Positions 1-9,280 of a DNA stretch of 64,000 nt are shown in pieces. The translations under genes and the position numbers were made by a program. Positions within the stretch are counted from its first letter, which is position 1; each line of letters starts with the position of its first letter. The notes under the pieces were generated by a model. That model made no database searches, was not told where the DNA came from, and was given only the letters and a program-made list of their open reading frames with translations. Origin of the DNA: Lachnospiraceae bacterium KM106-2 (GTDB taxonomy: Bacteria > Bacillota > Clostridia > Lachnospirales > Lachnospiraceae). The DNA lies in NCBI GenBank assembly GCA_009731425.1, contig AP018794.1, positions 1,557,960-1,621,959 on the forward strand, in the 5' to 3' direction.

Positions 1-297
1 CTGATAGGAAGTTACCTCATCAACATAGAGTTGTTCCTTATTGGTATACTGTTTAATAAACTCTTTTCTCGTAATATTAGGATAAACCTTGTATTCACTT
101 AAGTTTTTTAGTCTTTCCTGAAAAAACTCTGTCATATCTGAACTTACAATCTTCGCTATGGTAATTACTTGCTTTTTCTGTTGCAGGATAATTTCTTGTT
201 TATAGTTTCTTGAAACCAAGAATAAAAAGCTGTAAACCGCTACCATAGACAGGATCAGCGCAATATTTCCTCTTCTTTTTGTCAACCACTTTTTCAA
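1..297 (-). CDS. N-terminal part of a membrane sensor protein (truncated by the window edge)
   Basis: The first 99 codons of a longer gene, running off the left edge. It starts at a TTG, preceded by AAGGAGG with a 7-nt spacer. The start MKKWLTKRRG is followed by one hydrophobic segment (about residues 11-30) and then a charged, probably extracytoplasmic stretch. A divergent OmpR-type regulator lies 123 bp away, so this is plausibly the N-terminus of its sensor histidine kinase, but no kinase domain is inside the window. The identity is inference; the reading frame itself is well supported. Confidence 0.6.
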   Translation of the reverse strand, partial: MKKWLTKRRGNIALILSMVAVYSFLFLVSRNYKQEIILQQKKQVITIAKIVSSDMTEFFQERLKNLSEYKVYPNITRKEFIKQYTNKEQLYVDEVTSYQ

Positions 298-349
298 TTG
301 TATTCCTCCTTAATTGAAAGAGTTTTTATTATATACTAGATTTCTACTA

Positions 350-378
350 GTGACAAGTGTGACAACATTCGCTATAAT
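350..378 (+). promoter_or_regulatory. Promoter of the response-regulator gene
   Basis: The -35 box is GTGACA (350-355), the spacer is 17 bp and the -10 box is TATAAT (373-378). GTGACA occurs again 9 bp after the first copy, giving a short direct repeat over the -35 region. The promoter sits in the divergent interval between the truncated sensor gene and the regulator gene. Confidence 0.6.
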
Positions 379-420
379 ATGTCTTAATAGTTATAAATTT
401 GACAGGAAGGAAAAAATCTT

Positions 421-1107
421 ATGAATAACGCAAAAATATTGGTCATTGACGATGATGAGCTGATCTTACGCGCTGTAAAAACTGCTTTAGAACGAGAACG
501 CTTTGAAGTAACAACATGTAATCGCATTGCAAATGCTAAAGATTACATCTGTCAAACAAATTATGATGTTATCGTTCTTGATCTGTTGATGCCTGATTTA
601 GACGGCTTTGAATTCATACGAGAACTCCGTTCAATGAATATCTTCACTCCAATTATCATCATTAGTGGAAAAGAAGAAGAATATAATAAGATCTTAGGTC
701 TTGGACTTGGTGCCGATGACTATCTGACCAAACCATTCAGTATCCATTTATTAATTTCCAAGATCAAAGCATTTATTCGAAGAAATACGTTATATCATCA
801 ATCAGCTCCGACTGAATTAAGTTCTGGACCATTTGTTCTTAATTATGACACGCTGATGATTACAAAAAATGGGCAGTCATTGGATCTAACTTCTAAAGAG
901 CGTCTATTGTTAAAATTCTTACTTGAAAATCCGAATAAAGTCTTCTCCAAAGAACAACTTTACTCTCATGTATGGAATGATTCCGCTATCGATGACAATA
1001 CGATCATGGTCTATGTGAAACGCCTGCGTAATAAGATCGAAGAAGATCCCAAGTCGCCAAAATATTTGCTTACCGTATGGGGCATCGGCTATCAATTTCA
1101 AACCTAA
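421..1107 (+). CDS. OmpR/PhoB-family response regulator
   Basis: A 228-residue two-component regulator. The receiver domain (about 5-118) has the acidic cluster DDD at 10-12, the phospho-acceptor D54 in VLDLLMPDLDG and the conserved K104 in LTKPF. A C-terminal winged-helix DNA-binding domain (about 135-226) has typical ENPNKVFSKEQL and VWGIGYQF stretches. AGGAAGG lies 10 nt before the ATG. The gene is divergent from the truncated membrane protein at the left edge, likely its cognate sensor. It is followed at once by a bidirectional terminator, so it is probably monocistronic. The target genes cannot be told from the window. Confidence 0.9.
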   Translation: MNNAKILVIDDDELILRAVKTALERERFEVTTCNRIANAKDYICQTNYDVIVLDLLMPDLDGFEFIRELRSMNIFTPIIIISGKEEEYNKILGLGLGADDYLTKPFSIHLLISKIKAFIRRNTLYHQSAPTELSSGPFVLNYDTLMITKNGQSLDLTSKERLLLKFLLENPNKVFSKEQLYSHVWNDSAIDDNTIMVYVKRLRNKIEEDPKSPKYLLTVWGIGYQFQT

Positions 1108-1136
1108 CCAGACTTTATCTCGTTGTTCGTGTAAAT

Positions 1137-1175
1137 AAAAAAGACATTTGCAATTTTCCTGCAAATGTCTTTTCT
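1137..1175. terminator. Bidirectional rho-independent terminator
   Basis: A perfect 12-bp stem (1141-1152 with 1160-1171, arm AAGACATTTGCA) has a 7-nt loop. A T-rich tail follows on the plus strand and an A-rich flank precedes it, so it can stop the plus-strand regulator gene and the converging minus-strand operon. Confidence 0.85.
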
Positions 1176-1730
1176 TTATATCTGGATATCGAATTGTTTC
1201 CTTTTCTTCTTTTTTTTCCATAGATTATTTAAATAGGTGATCGCATAGATGCGCATCAAGATCATTCCTAAAACCGTAAAAGAAAGAAGATTTGCCGTAT
1301 AGAACGTCATATAATAGATGTAACCGAGCATGATAAATGTATTTAGAACCAAATAGCCCACCAGATAGTTATTATAGGTTCGTATGGTCTCCTCTTCTTT
1401 GTCTTCTTGGGCTCCGATCATAAGCTGATAGAACAATATCATTTCTAATACACTTAAGACAACTCCATGAATAACGGTATAATTATCATACGATATAGAT
1501 ACATAAGAATACGACAAAAACGACTCAATTAGCGTGATGCCACATAAAACCCCTGCCATCTTCTTCGCCAGACGAATCGATGGATGATCGTTTTCTAACA
1601 GATAATGCTTACATCCTGATAAGATAAAAGTCCAACCGATCCATTGTGGGAAGAGAGGGATTCCAAAGAAATTGAAATGAAACGAGATCATTATAATTCC
1701 TATGATAAATTGTTTTTGATATTTTTTCAT
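1176..1730 (-). CDS. Polytopic membrane protein, copy 2 of a duplicated pair (unknown function)
   Basis: A 184-residue protein with about five hydrophobic segments. I do not recognise a named family. It is a clear paralogue of the 176-residue protein at 2630-3160: both have a short basic N-terminus, then IGIIMISFHFN / IGFLMITFHIN, then LFPQWIGW / ILPEWFGW and a GCKxY motif. It overlaps the upstream gene by 4 nt (ATGA), so the two are translationally coupled. It is the last gene of the operon that begins with the regulator at 6136. A role in envelope signalling or stress downstream of that two-component system is only inference. Confidence 0.75.
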   Translation of the reverse strand: MKKYQKQFIIGIIMISFHFNFFGIPLFPQWIGWTFILSGCKHYLLENDHPSIRLAKKMAGVLCGITLIESFLSYSYVSISYDNYTVIHGVVLSVLEMILFYQLMIGAQEDKEEETIRTYNNYLVGYLVLNTFIMLGYIYYMTFYTANLLSFTVLGMILMRIYAITYLNNLWKKKKKRKQFDIQI

Positions 1731-2620
1731 TTGCCCTTCCTCCTCTCATATAAGTACGGTATGATTTCACTAGAATCGGATAAATTTCTCTCCCACTCGA
1801 AAAGATGCGTTTTTAATGTCTCTTTCTTTCCTTTTTGATTCTTTATTATGATTCTAGCCGTGATACTATACTTGTCGTAGGCTTTATCTCCCTCTTCTTG
1901 CCACTGTGAACTGATCGTAATATTTCTTTGTGGTGTAACCGGTAAGTTTAGCGTCTGATTCAGCTGAATGCTCTTATCATCCACAAAGAACTGAAATACA
2001 TCTTTGATATTCTCATACGCCTTAGAATTAACACCAATCAATGTTCCTTTGCTCTTCAAAAGGAATCGATTTCCCATTCTCTGACTCTCTTGACTAGATT
2101 CCACTTCCTGCATAAGTTCTGTATCCTCTTGCTTCGGATTGATGAAAATATCCCCTAAGTCCACCTTCTGTGTCTTTCCATCGCTAAACATAACGACTGC
2201 ATTCGTTAGATGAACTCCCGTTTTCTCATATTTCTTAATCGATTCATCAAAGGAATAATAGAATTCTTTTTTCTCGTATTTTCCCGTGAGATCACTATGT
2301 TCGCTATCCTCTTCCATAAAACTAAATACATCATCGGAATCCTCATTACTTATATTGGTTTTTAGATCCGGATAATCCGGGAACTCAATCTGGATAATCT
2401 CACGATGATCGGTTACCTTACCAATATATTGGATCGTATACATTTGCTCATTTTCTTCTTCCTCGGGATCTGGCATCACCAATTCATCTTCCATACAACT
2501 TCGTAAAAAATATGGTTCATCTAAATCCGTATAGCTTTGATAACAAAAACTTGCTATCGTTGCTACTCCAATCACTGCTAAACAAATAGCAAATATAATC
2601 GTTCTATATTTGTTGTTCAT
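1727..2620 (-). CDS. Membrane-anchored extracytoplasmic protein, copy 2 (unknown function)
   Basis: A 297-residue protein with one N-terminal transmembrane segment (about 8-28) and a large outside domain. It is paralogous to the 296-residue protein at 3157-4047: shared blocks are PYFLRS / PVFLSN, DGKTQKVDLG / DGTTQKVDLG, and a C-terminal LYERRKGK / LYERKKEK. GGGAGAG precedes the ATG. The gene is followed by the coupled polytopic partner. The acidic run PDPEEEENE near residue 51 is not in the other copy. No enzyme motif was recognised; surface sensing or accessory function is a guess. Confidence 0.75.
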   Translation of the reverse strand: MNNKYRTIIFAICLAVIGVATIASFCYQSYTDLDEPYFLRSCMEDELVMPDPEEEENEQMYTIQYIGKVTDHREIIQIEFPDYPDLKTNISNEDSDDVFSFMEEDSEHSDLTGKYEKKEFYYSFDESIKKYEKTGVHLTNAVVMFSDGKTQKVDLGDIFINPKQEDTELMQEVESSQESQRMGNRFLLKSKGTLIGVNSKAYENIKDVFQFFVDDKSIQLNQTLNLPVTPQRNITISSQWQEEGDKAYDKYSITARIIIKNQKGKKETLKTHLFEWERNLSDSSEIIPYLYERRKGK

Positions 2621-2629
2621 TCTCTCTCC

Positions 2630-3160
2630 CTATTCATCTTCCTTTTTCACTTTCCATACTTCATATAAATATAGCATCATCAACAGCCGAATACCAATTA
2701 ATCCAAAGACACCAAGCGTTTCATAAGTCGGCTCGTACCAAATGAGATATGCAAGGTAAGCACACACTGCTATGGTCTGGGCGACCAAATAGAAAACTAG
2801 CCCTTTTTGGCATTCAATTCTTCGCTCTCCCTCCATCTCCTTTTCCATTCCCTTTAACAAGAAATAGAAGAAGACCATTTCTAACATTATGACGCCAATG
2901 GTTACTAAGATACTATAGTTTCCATAGGAAACTCCTTTATTGATTAGGATGAAATTGCAAAAAGTAACGACCATTTGCACCATTGCTAGTACAAATGCTC
3001 CTTGATACGAACGAATCCTGCTTTCTTCATAATAACGTTTACATCCGATCATAACAATCATCCATCCAAACCATTCAGGAAGGATTGTCAGCGTCTCAAT
3101 ATTGATATGAAAGGTGATCATTAGGAATCCGATGAGAATTAATTTATGTGCCTTATTCAT
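2630..3160 (-). CDS. Polytopic membrane protein, copy 1 of a duplicated pair (unknown function)
   Basis: A 176-residue protein with about five hydrophobic segments, paralogue of the protein at 1176-1730 (see the shared LPEWFGW and GCKRY motifs). Its ATG overlaps the stop of the upstream gene as ATGA, so it is translationally coupled to the single-pass protein before it. The arrangement single-pass then polytopic is repeated exactly in the next two genes, so the pair was duplicated as a unit. Function unknown. Confidence 0.75.
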   Translation of the reverse strand: MNKAHKLILIGFLMITFHINIETLTILPEWFGWMIVMIGCKRYYEESRIRSYQGAFVLAMVQMVVTFCNFILINKGVSYGNYSILVTIGVIMLEMVFFYFLLKGMEKEMEGERRIECQKGLVFYLVAQTIAVCAYLAYLIWYEPTYETLGVFGLIGIRLLMMLYLYEVWKVKKEDE

Positions 3161-4047
3161 TTTTCTTTCTTCCTTTCATATAAATATTGGATAAAGTGCT
3201 CTTCATTAAACAGTGGTCTTTCATACTGGTACCAGCAAAGTTCGATCTCTTCTTTCTTTCCTTTGCTATTTTCAATTAACGCTACAGGATGAACGGCATA
3301 GATATCATACTTACCCTTTTCTGATGTTAGCTTCATGGTAAAGTACAAACCATCATCATTCTCACTCGCCTTATACTGTTTATTAATTGATTCCTCTAAC
3401 CGAATGGCTTTCCCATCAAGACGATACTCAAATTCATTGTGATCCTCATCCCGAAGAGCAGAAGTAATCTTTAATAATTTAAAATCCTTCTGGATCCGGT
3501 ACCACTCATCTTCCGTATACTCTTCTCCATAACCTCTCGTTTGTTTTAACACATTGGATTCCTTACGAAATGGATAGAATATGATCGTCCCAAGATCCAC
3601 CTTCTGTGTTGTTCCATCATGATAAGTAACGACTGCTTTATGAAGAACGATTTCTTGTTTTAGATATTTCTTAATCTTTGGATTAAATCCTAAGCTAACT
3701 TGAACTTTTTTATATCGATCACGAAATCCCTGCTGCATCGTCTGATATCCAAATAATGATTGTTCAAGATTCCAATCATCACCGGACGGATAGCACTCTA
3801 GCCCTGGATACTCAGGGAAGCTAACCTCTCGAAGCACTCTCTCATCCTCCGTTCTCGTAATATACTGCAACAACAAGTTATTCATTCCCTCCGAATAACC
3901 GTCCGGCATATTATTCTCTACATAATTACTTAAAAAAACTGGCTCTTTGATATCTATGTATTGATAAAAGGAAAAACATCCAATTCCTAATACGGTAATT
4001 ACAAATAAACAGCTAAGTAACACATACAATGTAGTCTTTTCTTTCAT
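3157..4047 (-). CDS. Membrane-anchored extracytoplasmic protein, copy 1 (unknown function)
   Basis: A 296-residue protein with an N-terminal transmembrane helix (about 7-27) followed by an outside domain of about 265 residues. It is a paralogue of the protein at 1727-2620. AGGAGGGAAC stands before the ATG. It follows the histidine kinase gene by 8 bp and is coupled to the next gene, so it belongs to the regulator/kinase operon. A co-transcribed anchored domain might feed signals to the kinase, but this is inference. Confidence 0.75.
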   Translation of the reverse strand: MKEKTTLYVLLSCLFVITVLGIGCFSFYQYIDIKEPVFLSNYVENNMPDGYSEGMNNLLLQYITRTEDERVLREVSFPEYPGLECYPSGDDWNLEQSLFGYQTMQQGFRDRYKKVQVSLGFNPKIKKYLKQEIVLHKAVVTYHDGTTQKVDLGTIIFYPFRKESNVLKQTRGYGEEYTEDEWYRIQKDFKLLKITSALRDEDHNEFEYRLDGKAIRLEESINKQYKASENDDGLYFTMKLTSEKGKYDIYAVHPVALIENSKGKKEEIELCWYQYERPLFNEEHFIQYLYERKKEK

Positions 4048-4055
4048 GTTCCCTC

Positions 4056-5423
4056 CTATGAAATTCGTATACTAAATCTAATCTCGCAGCCTTCATTCTT
4101 GCGGCTTCGACAATAAATCTCTCCTCCATGCTGCTCCACAATATATTTACAGATGGATAGTCCAAGTCCGGATCCTTTGACCGACATAGAGCGACTCTTT
4201 TCCGCCCGGTAGAATTGATCAAAGACATGAGGAATATCATTGGCGCTGATCCCGATACCATGATCCTTTACTTTGATCCACACTTCCGATTCCTGTATCT
4301 CACAGATCATGTGGATTTTATCATTTTCGCCTCTTTTATACTTTAGACTGTTGTCGACCAAGTTATAGATCACCTCCAAGATACGTTTGGGATCGATCAT
4401 AACGATCGCGTCATCCTTTAACTCATTTGCCTCCAATATGACTCCTTGATGCTCTACATAAGGACGTAATTCCTGCAACAGACGATTGTAAAACTCCTTA
4501 AAATAAATTTCTTTTTTCTCCAAGGATAAATGGTTTAATTTTGCATTGGAATACTCCAACAATTCTCCGATCATCTCATTTAAAAGGCGAGTCTTCTTAA
4601 TGATGACCGCGACATAATCTTTCTGTTCCTTCTCATTCTGAGCGACACCATCCCGAAGTCCCTCTCCATACGCCTGGATCGTTGCGATCGGTGTTCTTAA
4701 ATCATGAGAGATACAACTGATCAGTTCCTGAGAAGATTTCTTTAATTCCTCTTCTCTGATTTGCCTTATCTTTAATTCATCTCTCATCATTTCAAAAGAA
4801 TAAATAAGATCTCCCATCTCATTCTCTCTTAACTGTTCTTCATAAACTCGCTGCACTTCCACGTCATAATTACCACGGATCATTGCTTGGGCCGATTCGC
4901 TGATCTGTTCCATCGGCGTCAATATTCGTTTGCGCAGATAATGACTTCGGAGTACTAGAAGCAAGAAAAGTAATAGTACTCCTGCAAACATCGGCAGTAA
5001 CGAGGAACAGGTCCTCTGAATACTACTCTTCTCCTTGAATTCTTTAACTGGAATGTAAAACGTTGTAATCGACTGGACAGTTCCATTCTTCTCTATGGAA
5101 GAAATCTTTTGATAGTAATCTCTATGATTCTCAAACTTCTCTAATGGCTTAACATGATCTCCCACTTGATACGCAAGTAAGGAACCGTTCACATGACGAA
5201 CAGTTCCCGATAAGTCATAATTAATATATGGATATTTACTTTTACGAAATTGACCTTGTTCCATCTGACCGATCAATTCTGATAATTTAATTCTAGCCTG
5301 ACCTTCATAAGAAGTTTCTTTCTCATGATAAACGCGCCAAAAGGTAAGAATAGAACTAAGTATCATAATGCTTACGATCATAACGATAGAGATTCGATCA
5401 TAATTACGTACCTTTTTATTCAT
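4056..5423 (-). CDS. Sensor histidine kinase (HAMP, HisKA, HATPase)
   Basis: A 455-residue membrane kinase. An N-terminal transmembrane helix (about 11-29), an extracytoplasmic region of about 110 residues and a second helix (about 140-159) are followed by HAMP, a HisKA domain with the phospho-acceptor His near 240 in SCISHDLRTP, and an ATPase domain with DNSLKY (N box), DHGIGI (G1) and GSGLGLSI (G2). A GTG at 5432 lies inside the AGGAG site, so I chose the ATG at 5423, which is 8 nt from AGGAG. The ribosome site overlaps the stop of the regulator gene upstream, its likely partner. Confidence 0.92.
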   Translation of the reverse strand: MNKKVRNYDRISIVMIVSIMILSSILTFWRVYHEKETSYEGQARIKLSELIGQMEQGQFRKSKYPYINYDLSGTVRHVNGSLLAYQVGDHVKPLEKFENHRDYYQKISSIEKNGTVQSITTFYIPVKEFKEKSSIQRTCSSLLPMFAGVLLLFLLLVLRSHYLRKRILTPMEQISESAQAMIRGNYDVEVQRVYEEQLRENEMGDLIYSFEMMRDELKIRQIREEELKKSSQELISCISHDLRTPIATIQAYGEGLRDGVAQNEKEQKDYVAVIIKKTRLLNEMIGELLEYSNAKLNHLSLEKKEIYFKEFYNRLLQELRPYVEHQGVILEANELKDDAIVMIDPKRILEVIYNLVDNSLKYKRGENDKIHMICEIQESEVWIKVKDHGIGISANDIPHVFDQFYRAEKSRSMSVKGSGLGLSICKYIVEQHGGEIYCRSRKNEGCEIRFSIRIS

Positions 5424-5434
5424 CGCATACACTC

Positions 5435-6136
5435 CTAGCCCTGAACTGCCAGCTTATAACCAGCACCCCAGATTGTCTTGATATAATCAAGATCATGTCT
5501 CTTTAACTTCTCACGAATTCGATTAATGTATACACTGATGCTGTTATCGTCACAGACTCCGGAATACCCCCAGACAGCTTGATAAATCTGCTCTTTCGAG
5601 AATACTTGATTTGGACTCTTTGCCAAGAGGAGAAGAAGTTCAAACTCCTTTGTTGTAAACTCCAGATTCACGCCTTCTACACTAGCCATATAGGACGATT
5701 CATTTAAACAAAGTCGTCCCACATGGATTTCATGTTCTCTATGATTTACTTTATCATTATGTACCTGACCAGCATATCTTCTTAACTGAGCTTTCACTCT
5801 AGCTACTAATTCAAGTGGGCTATATGGCTTAGTGACGTAATCATCGGCTCCAACCCCTAATGCAATGACCTTATCCATCTCTCCGTCTTTGGCTGACAGC
5901 ATGATGATCGGGATATCAGATTGAACCCGTACTTGCTTACAGACTTCAATTCCATCTAATTTGGGAAGCATAATATCTAATAAGATCAGAACAGGATCTG
6001 CCTCATAAAATAACCGCAATCCGTCTTCTCCATCGGATGCAATGACTGCATCATAACCTTCTAATCGTAGATAAGCTCCTAAGATATCGGCTAATTCCGC
6101 TTCATCCTCAATGATCAAAATCTTTGGTTTCATCAT
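5435..6136 (-). CDS. OmpR/PhoB-family response regulator
   Basis: A 233-residue regulator with a receiver domain (E10, D11, phospho-acceptor D54, K103) and a C-terminal winged helix ending in TIWGAGYKL. AGGAG lies 8 nt before the ATG. It is the first gene of a six-gene operon: regulator, kinase, then two copies of an unknown membrane-gene pair. A promoter lies within the 3' end of the upstream ABC ATPase gene. Pairing with the adjacent kinase is inferred from spacing. Confidence 0.92.
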   Translation of the reverse strand: MMKPKILIIEDEAELADILGAYLRLEGYDAVIASDGEDGLRLFYEADPVLILLDIMLPKLDGIEVCKQVRVQSDIPIIMLSAKDGEMDKVIALGVGADDYVTKPYSPLELVARVKAQLRRYAGQVHNDKVNHREHEIHVGRLCLNESSYMASVEGVNLEFTTKEFELLLLLAKSPNQVFSKEQIYQAVWGYSGVCDDNSISVYINRIREKLKRHDLDYIKTIWGAGYKLAVQG

Positions 6137-6159
6137 GATCCACGCTCCTATCTGATGTT

Positions 6160-6188
6160 ATTATAACGGATTTTCCCTCTCTTACCAA
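6160..6188 (-). promoter_or_regulatory. Promoter of the regulator/kinase operon
   Basis: On the minus strand, TTGGTA (6188-6183), a 17-bp spacer and TATAAT (6165-6160). It overlaps the last codons of the ABC ATPase gene, so the two-component operon can be transcribed apart from the exporter genes. Confidence 0.6.
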
Positions 6189-6946
6189 CCTTTTTCTTGA
6201 AGGAAATGATACACCGTTTCTTCTCGCTTCTTTGGATCATCTTCATAGTAATCACATAGATTTAATTCTCCATCAATTCTTCCATCTTTTAAATAGATGA
6301 CACGATTTCCTCTTGTCGCTGCCTTAATGTCATGGGTAACCATAACGATTGTCTGTCCTTCCTTATGAATCTTAGAGAAGATATCTAGCACATCTTGACC
6401 TTGAGAAGAATTCAATGCTCCTGTTGGCTCATCTGCAAAGATTACATCAGGATGATTAATAAGTGCTCTTATGATTGCTACACGCTGTCTCTGTCCCCCT
6501 GATAACTGATTTGGGAACTTCTTTTTGTGGTCTTTTAGTCCCATCTTATCTAGATATTCATCTACCTCATTTTCCAACTGAGCTTTATTTCTTCCAGTCT
6601 TATAAGATGGGCTTAAAATATTCTCATAGACTGTAAGATTATCAATCAAATTGATTCCTTGAAAGACAAAACCAATCTTTTCTTTTCGAATCTTAGCCAG
6701 CGTTTTCTCCTTACATTTCGTAATATCCTGACCATTTAATACAACTTTCCCTGTTGTAACTGCATCCATGCCACTTAATGAATACAGTAGTGTCGATTTG
6801 CCGGAACCACTAGCTCCACAGATCACCGTAAAATCCCCATCATAAACTGTTAAATCCAGATTTTTAATCACATTATTAATCTCACCATCATAAATAAAGC
6901 TCTTGCATAATAAATTCGTCTCGATCATTTTATTTTTAACCATCAT
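6182..6946 (-). CDS. ABC transporter ATPase (MacB/BceA-like)
   Basis: A 254-residue ATPase with Walker A GASGSGKST (44-52), Q-loop near 96 (VFQGIN), signature LSGGQ (148-152) and Walker B VIFADEP (167-173), followed by a switch His in VTHD. It belongs to the LolD/BceA class that pairs with FtsX-type permeases, and it lies 9 bp after such a permease gene. AGGAGG precedes two ATGs 3 codons apart (MMVKN); either could be used. Substrate unknown; export or peptide-antibiotic resistance is common in the family. Confidence 0.92.
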   Translation of the reverse strand: MMVKNKMIETNLLCKSFIYDGEINNVIKNLDLTVYDGDFTVICGASGSGKSTLLYSLSGMDAVTTGKVVLNGQDITKCKEKTLAKIRKEKIGFVFQGINLIDNLTVYENILSPSYKTGRNKAQLENEVDEYLDKMGLKDHKKKFPNQLSGGQRQRVAIIRALINHPDVIFADEPTGALNSSQGQDVLDIFSKIHKEGQTIVMVTHDIKAATRGNRVIYLKDGRIDGELNLCDYYEDDPKKREETVYHFLQEKGW

Positions 6947-6955
6947 ACATTCCTC

Positions 6956-9259
6956 CTAATCTTCTACTAATTCACGAACATCTATTTTTCTAATACTTCT
7001 GCTTGATAAATAAGCTGTGACCACAAATATGAATAAAACACCTAAGTTAGCTGCTAAGATATGCCCTGGAAGATACAATACCGGATACTCAATAAAACCA
7101 AACATTCCAATACAGACTAACATGATCTTTGGATATAGAAGTAAGATTGCTGGCACTGCAATTGCCATCGATACCGCAGCAATGATGAGTACATAGTACA
7201 TATTACTCTTCATAATCTGCGCATTGGTATAACCGAGTGTCTTATAGATTCCATTCCTTCTCTTGCTCTTTGCATTCTTTAACATAACAATACAGAAGAT
7301 ATTGGTAGCTCCGATCAATAATACTAATCCCATTACCGGTGGAATTACTTTCGTCTGTGGATCTACGATCATACTCATGATCGATGCATAAGCATCCGTT
7401 CTCTTAATGATCGTTGCCTTCTTACCCAATGCTCTCTTCATCTCTTTCACAAATGCGCTGTGATCGGTTCCTTCTTTTAGATAAATGGAGATACTATTAT
7501 ATTGTAAAGGAATCTTTCTGGACGTATAGGCATCTCTTCTTAACCGACAGGAGTCCCCTAATTGATAATAAGTCTGATAAATTCCACTGATCAATAGATC
7601 AACTGGCTGATCTTCCTCTAGATATACGGTGAGGTAATCTCCTACTTTCTTATCGAAATTTTTTGCCACTTTGCTTGATATGGCAATCTCATTCTGATTC
7701 GATGGATTTGTTCCTTCTACCACGGGAAGCTTCACCTCATCGTAATTACTATAGGAAAAACAGCTCATAGTGGATATGGTGGATCCTTCGATCTGTTCTA
7801 GGCCTACAAAGGTATGCCGTCTGCTTGCAATGCCCTCTTTGATATCCGGCTGACTCTTTGTAATTTTCTGAACCGAATCAAAATCAGATTCTTTTGTTAC
7901 CTCTACGATATAATCAGAGGCATCGATACCAAGCCAGTAGTTATTCTGTTCCCTTTGATGTAATGCTACATCTAACGAGATGATCGCAAAGTTAATACTA
8001 AAAATAGTAAAGATACTCGTAAATATGATTCCGATCACGCTTTTATGGTCTCTTACCATATCGCGAAGTGCGATACCAATTGGCGAAAAACTAAAGCTGA
8101 ATCTCTGATTCTGATTTTTCTTCGTATGTGCTAAGCTCCAACCATTTAAAGCATAGACTGGCTTCACGCCTTTTGTCTTATGTATTAAGAAACTAATGAT
8201 ACTGAGTACAAATATTACGACAACAAGATAACAGAAAATATTACTGATCCAATTGACTCCATTACTTTTAGCGCCCATATTATCAAAAAATGACGTTAAT
8301 ACCAAATCCGAAATATACTTGGAAGCAATGATCCCCATAATGCTGGCAAGAGATGTTACCACAAAATAAAAGGTCAAATACATTTTTTCAATCTCACCAG
8401 AGGTATAACCGATCGTCTTATAAACAGCAATCTTCTTTGCATCTGATAGCATAGTGCTTCTTACCATAAAATTAATGATAAGGCCACTTACAAGAAGCAT
8501 GATCCCACCGATCGCTAAAAAGATACCGCCACAAATATTCGCTGTGATCAAGTTATTATATTTTGCTTCTAATAGCGAAAAGATCTCACCATCGATGATC
8601 TTATATTTTTCACGGTATCTGTCGGCAAGTGTCTCTCCCTTTGGATCGCTTTTGCTCCAGACCATAAGATCTGATGTTATTTTTGTATTTTGGGAAAGCT
8701 TGGATATAACGATATAACAGTCAAAGCTGGTTGACGTAGTATATGCATTCGTATAAACTGCTTTTACCTCATAAGACTTAATACGGTCTGCGTAATGGAT
8801 TTGAATCTTATCTCCTATGTGTATGTCGTATTTCACACTGATACAAATTGGGATTGCACACTCTCCATCTTTTAAATGTGAAAGTGTATTCATTGTTCCC
8901 TCTTTTATTCTAGCCTTACCTAAAAATTCTTTTTGAAATTCTGTTAAATTCATAAAGGCTTCTATTTTTTTATTCTGATAGGTGATTTTTTCTGTAACCG
9001 GATGATATTTTATTAATGTTGTCCGATCCACTTCTGGTAGACTCTCGAAGTTTTTCTTTATTTCATTGATATTACTTTTCTCACTATGCATATAGACCAT
9101 CATTGACGCCGCGTTCGTCTCATTGGCTAACACGTCAAATGGCTGTTTGATATTGGTCATCGTATCAAGTGCTGCTGTCAATAACATGGAGCATAAAAAA
9201 ATGATAACAAACAGCAAAACCGTCTGCGCTTTTCTTCTTCTAAAATTCTTTAACCACAT
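6956..9259 (-). CDS. FtsX-family ABC permease, two FtsX domains
   Basis: A 767-residue permease. It has a transmembrane helix near residue 15, an extracytoplasmic domain, three helices (about 250-370), a second N-terminal-like helix (about 415), another extracytoplasmic domain and three C-terminal helices ending in RSIRKIDVRELVED. This is the duplicated MacB/FtsX layout. An upstream ATG at 9265 is one base from GAGG; the ATG at 9259 has a 7-nt spacer and is preferred. The stop TAG overlaps the ribosome site of the ATPase gene, its partner. Confidence 0.9.
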   Translation of the reverse strand: MWLKNFRRRKAQTVLLFVIIFLCSMLLTAALDTMTNIKQPFDVLANETNAASMMVYMHSEKSNINEIKKNFESLPEVDRTTLIKYHPVTEKITYQNKKIEAFMNLTEFQKEFLGKARIKEGTMNTLSHLKDGECAIPICISVKYDIHIGDKIQIHYADRIKSYEVKAVYTNAYTTSTSFDCYIVISKLSQNTKITSDLMVWSKSDPKGETLADRYREKYKIIDGEIFSLLEAKYNNLITANICGGIFLAIGGIMLLVSGLIINFMVRSTMLSDAKKIAVYKTIGYTSGEIEKMYLTFYFVVTSLASIMGIIASKYISDLVLTSFFDNMGAKSNGVNWISNIFCYLVVVIFVLSIISFLIHKTKGVKPVYALNGWSLAHTKKNQNQRFSFSFSPIGIALRDMVRDHKSVIGIIFTSIFTIFSINFAIISLDVALHQREQNNYWLGIDASDYIVEVTKESDFDSVQKITKSQPDIKEGIASRRHTFVGLEQIEGSTISTMSCFSYSNYDEVKLPVVEGTNPSNQNEIAISSKVAKNFDKKVGDYLTVYLEEDQPVDLLISGIYQTYYQLGDSCRLRRDAYTSRKIPLQYNSISIYLKEGTDHSAFVKEMKRALGKKATIIKRTDAYASIMSMIVDPQTKVIPPVMGLVLLIGATNIFCIVMLKNAKSKRRNGIYKTLGYTNAQIMKSNMYYVLIIAAVSMAIAVPAILLLYPKIMLVCIGMFGFIEYPVLYLPGHILAANLGVLFIFVVTAYLSSRSIRKIDVRELVED

Positions 9260-9280
9260 ATTCATTCCTCACTTTCTTTT

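Noticed and set aside
919..1221. 100-codon minus-strand ORF over the regulator gene
   Set aside because: Antisense shadow of a well-supported gene, and it crosses a strong terminator.
4013..4261. 82-codon ORF within the kinase region
   Set aside because: Same-strand shadow frame within the kinase gene; no ribosome site.
5423..5432. GTG start three codons earlier for the kinase at 4056
   Set aside because: It lies inside the AGGAG ribosome site.
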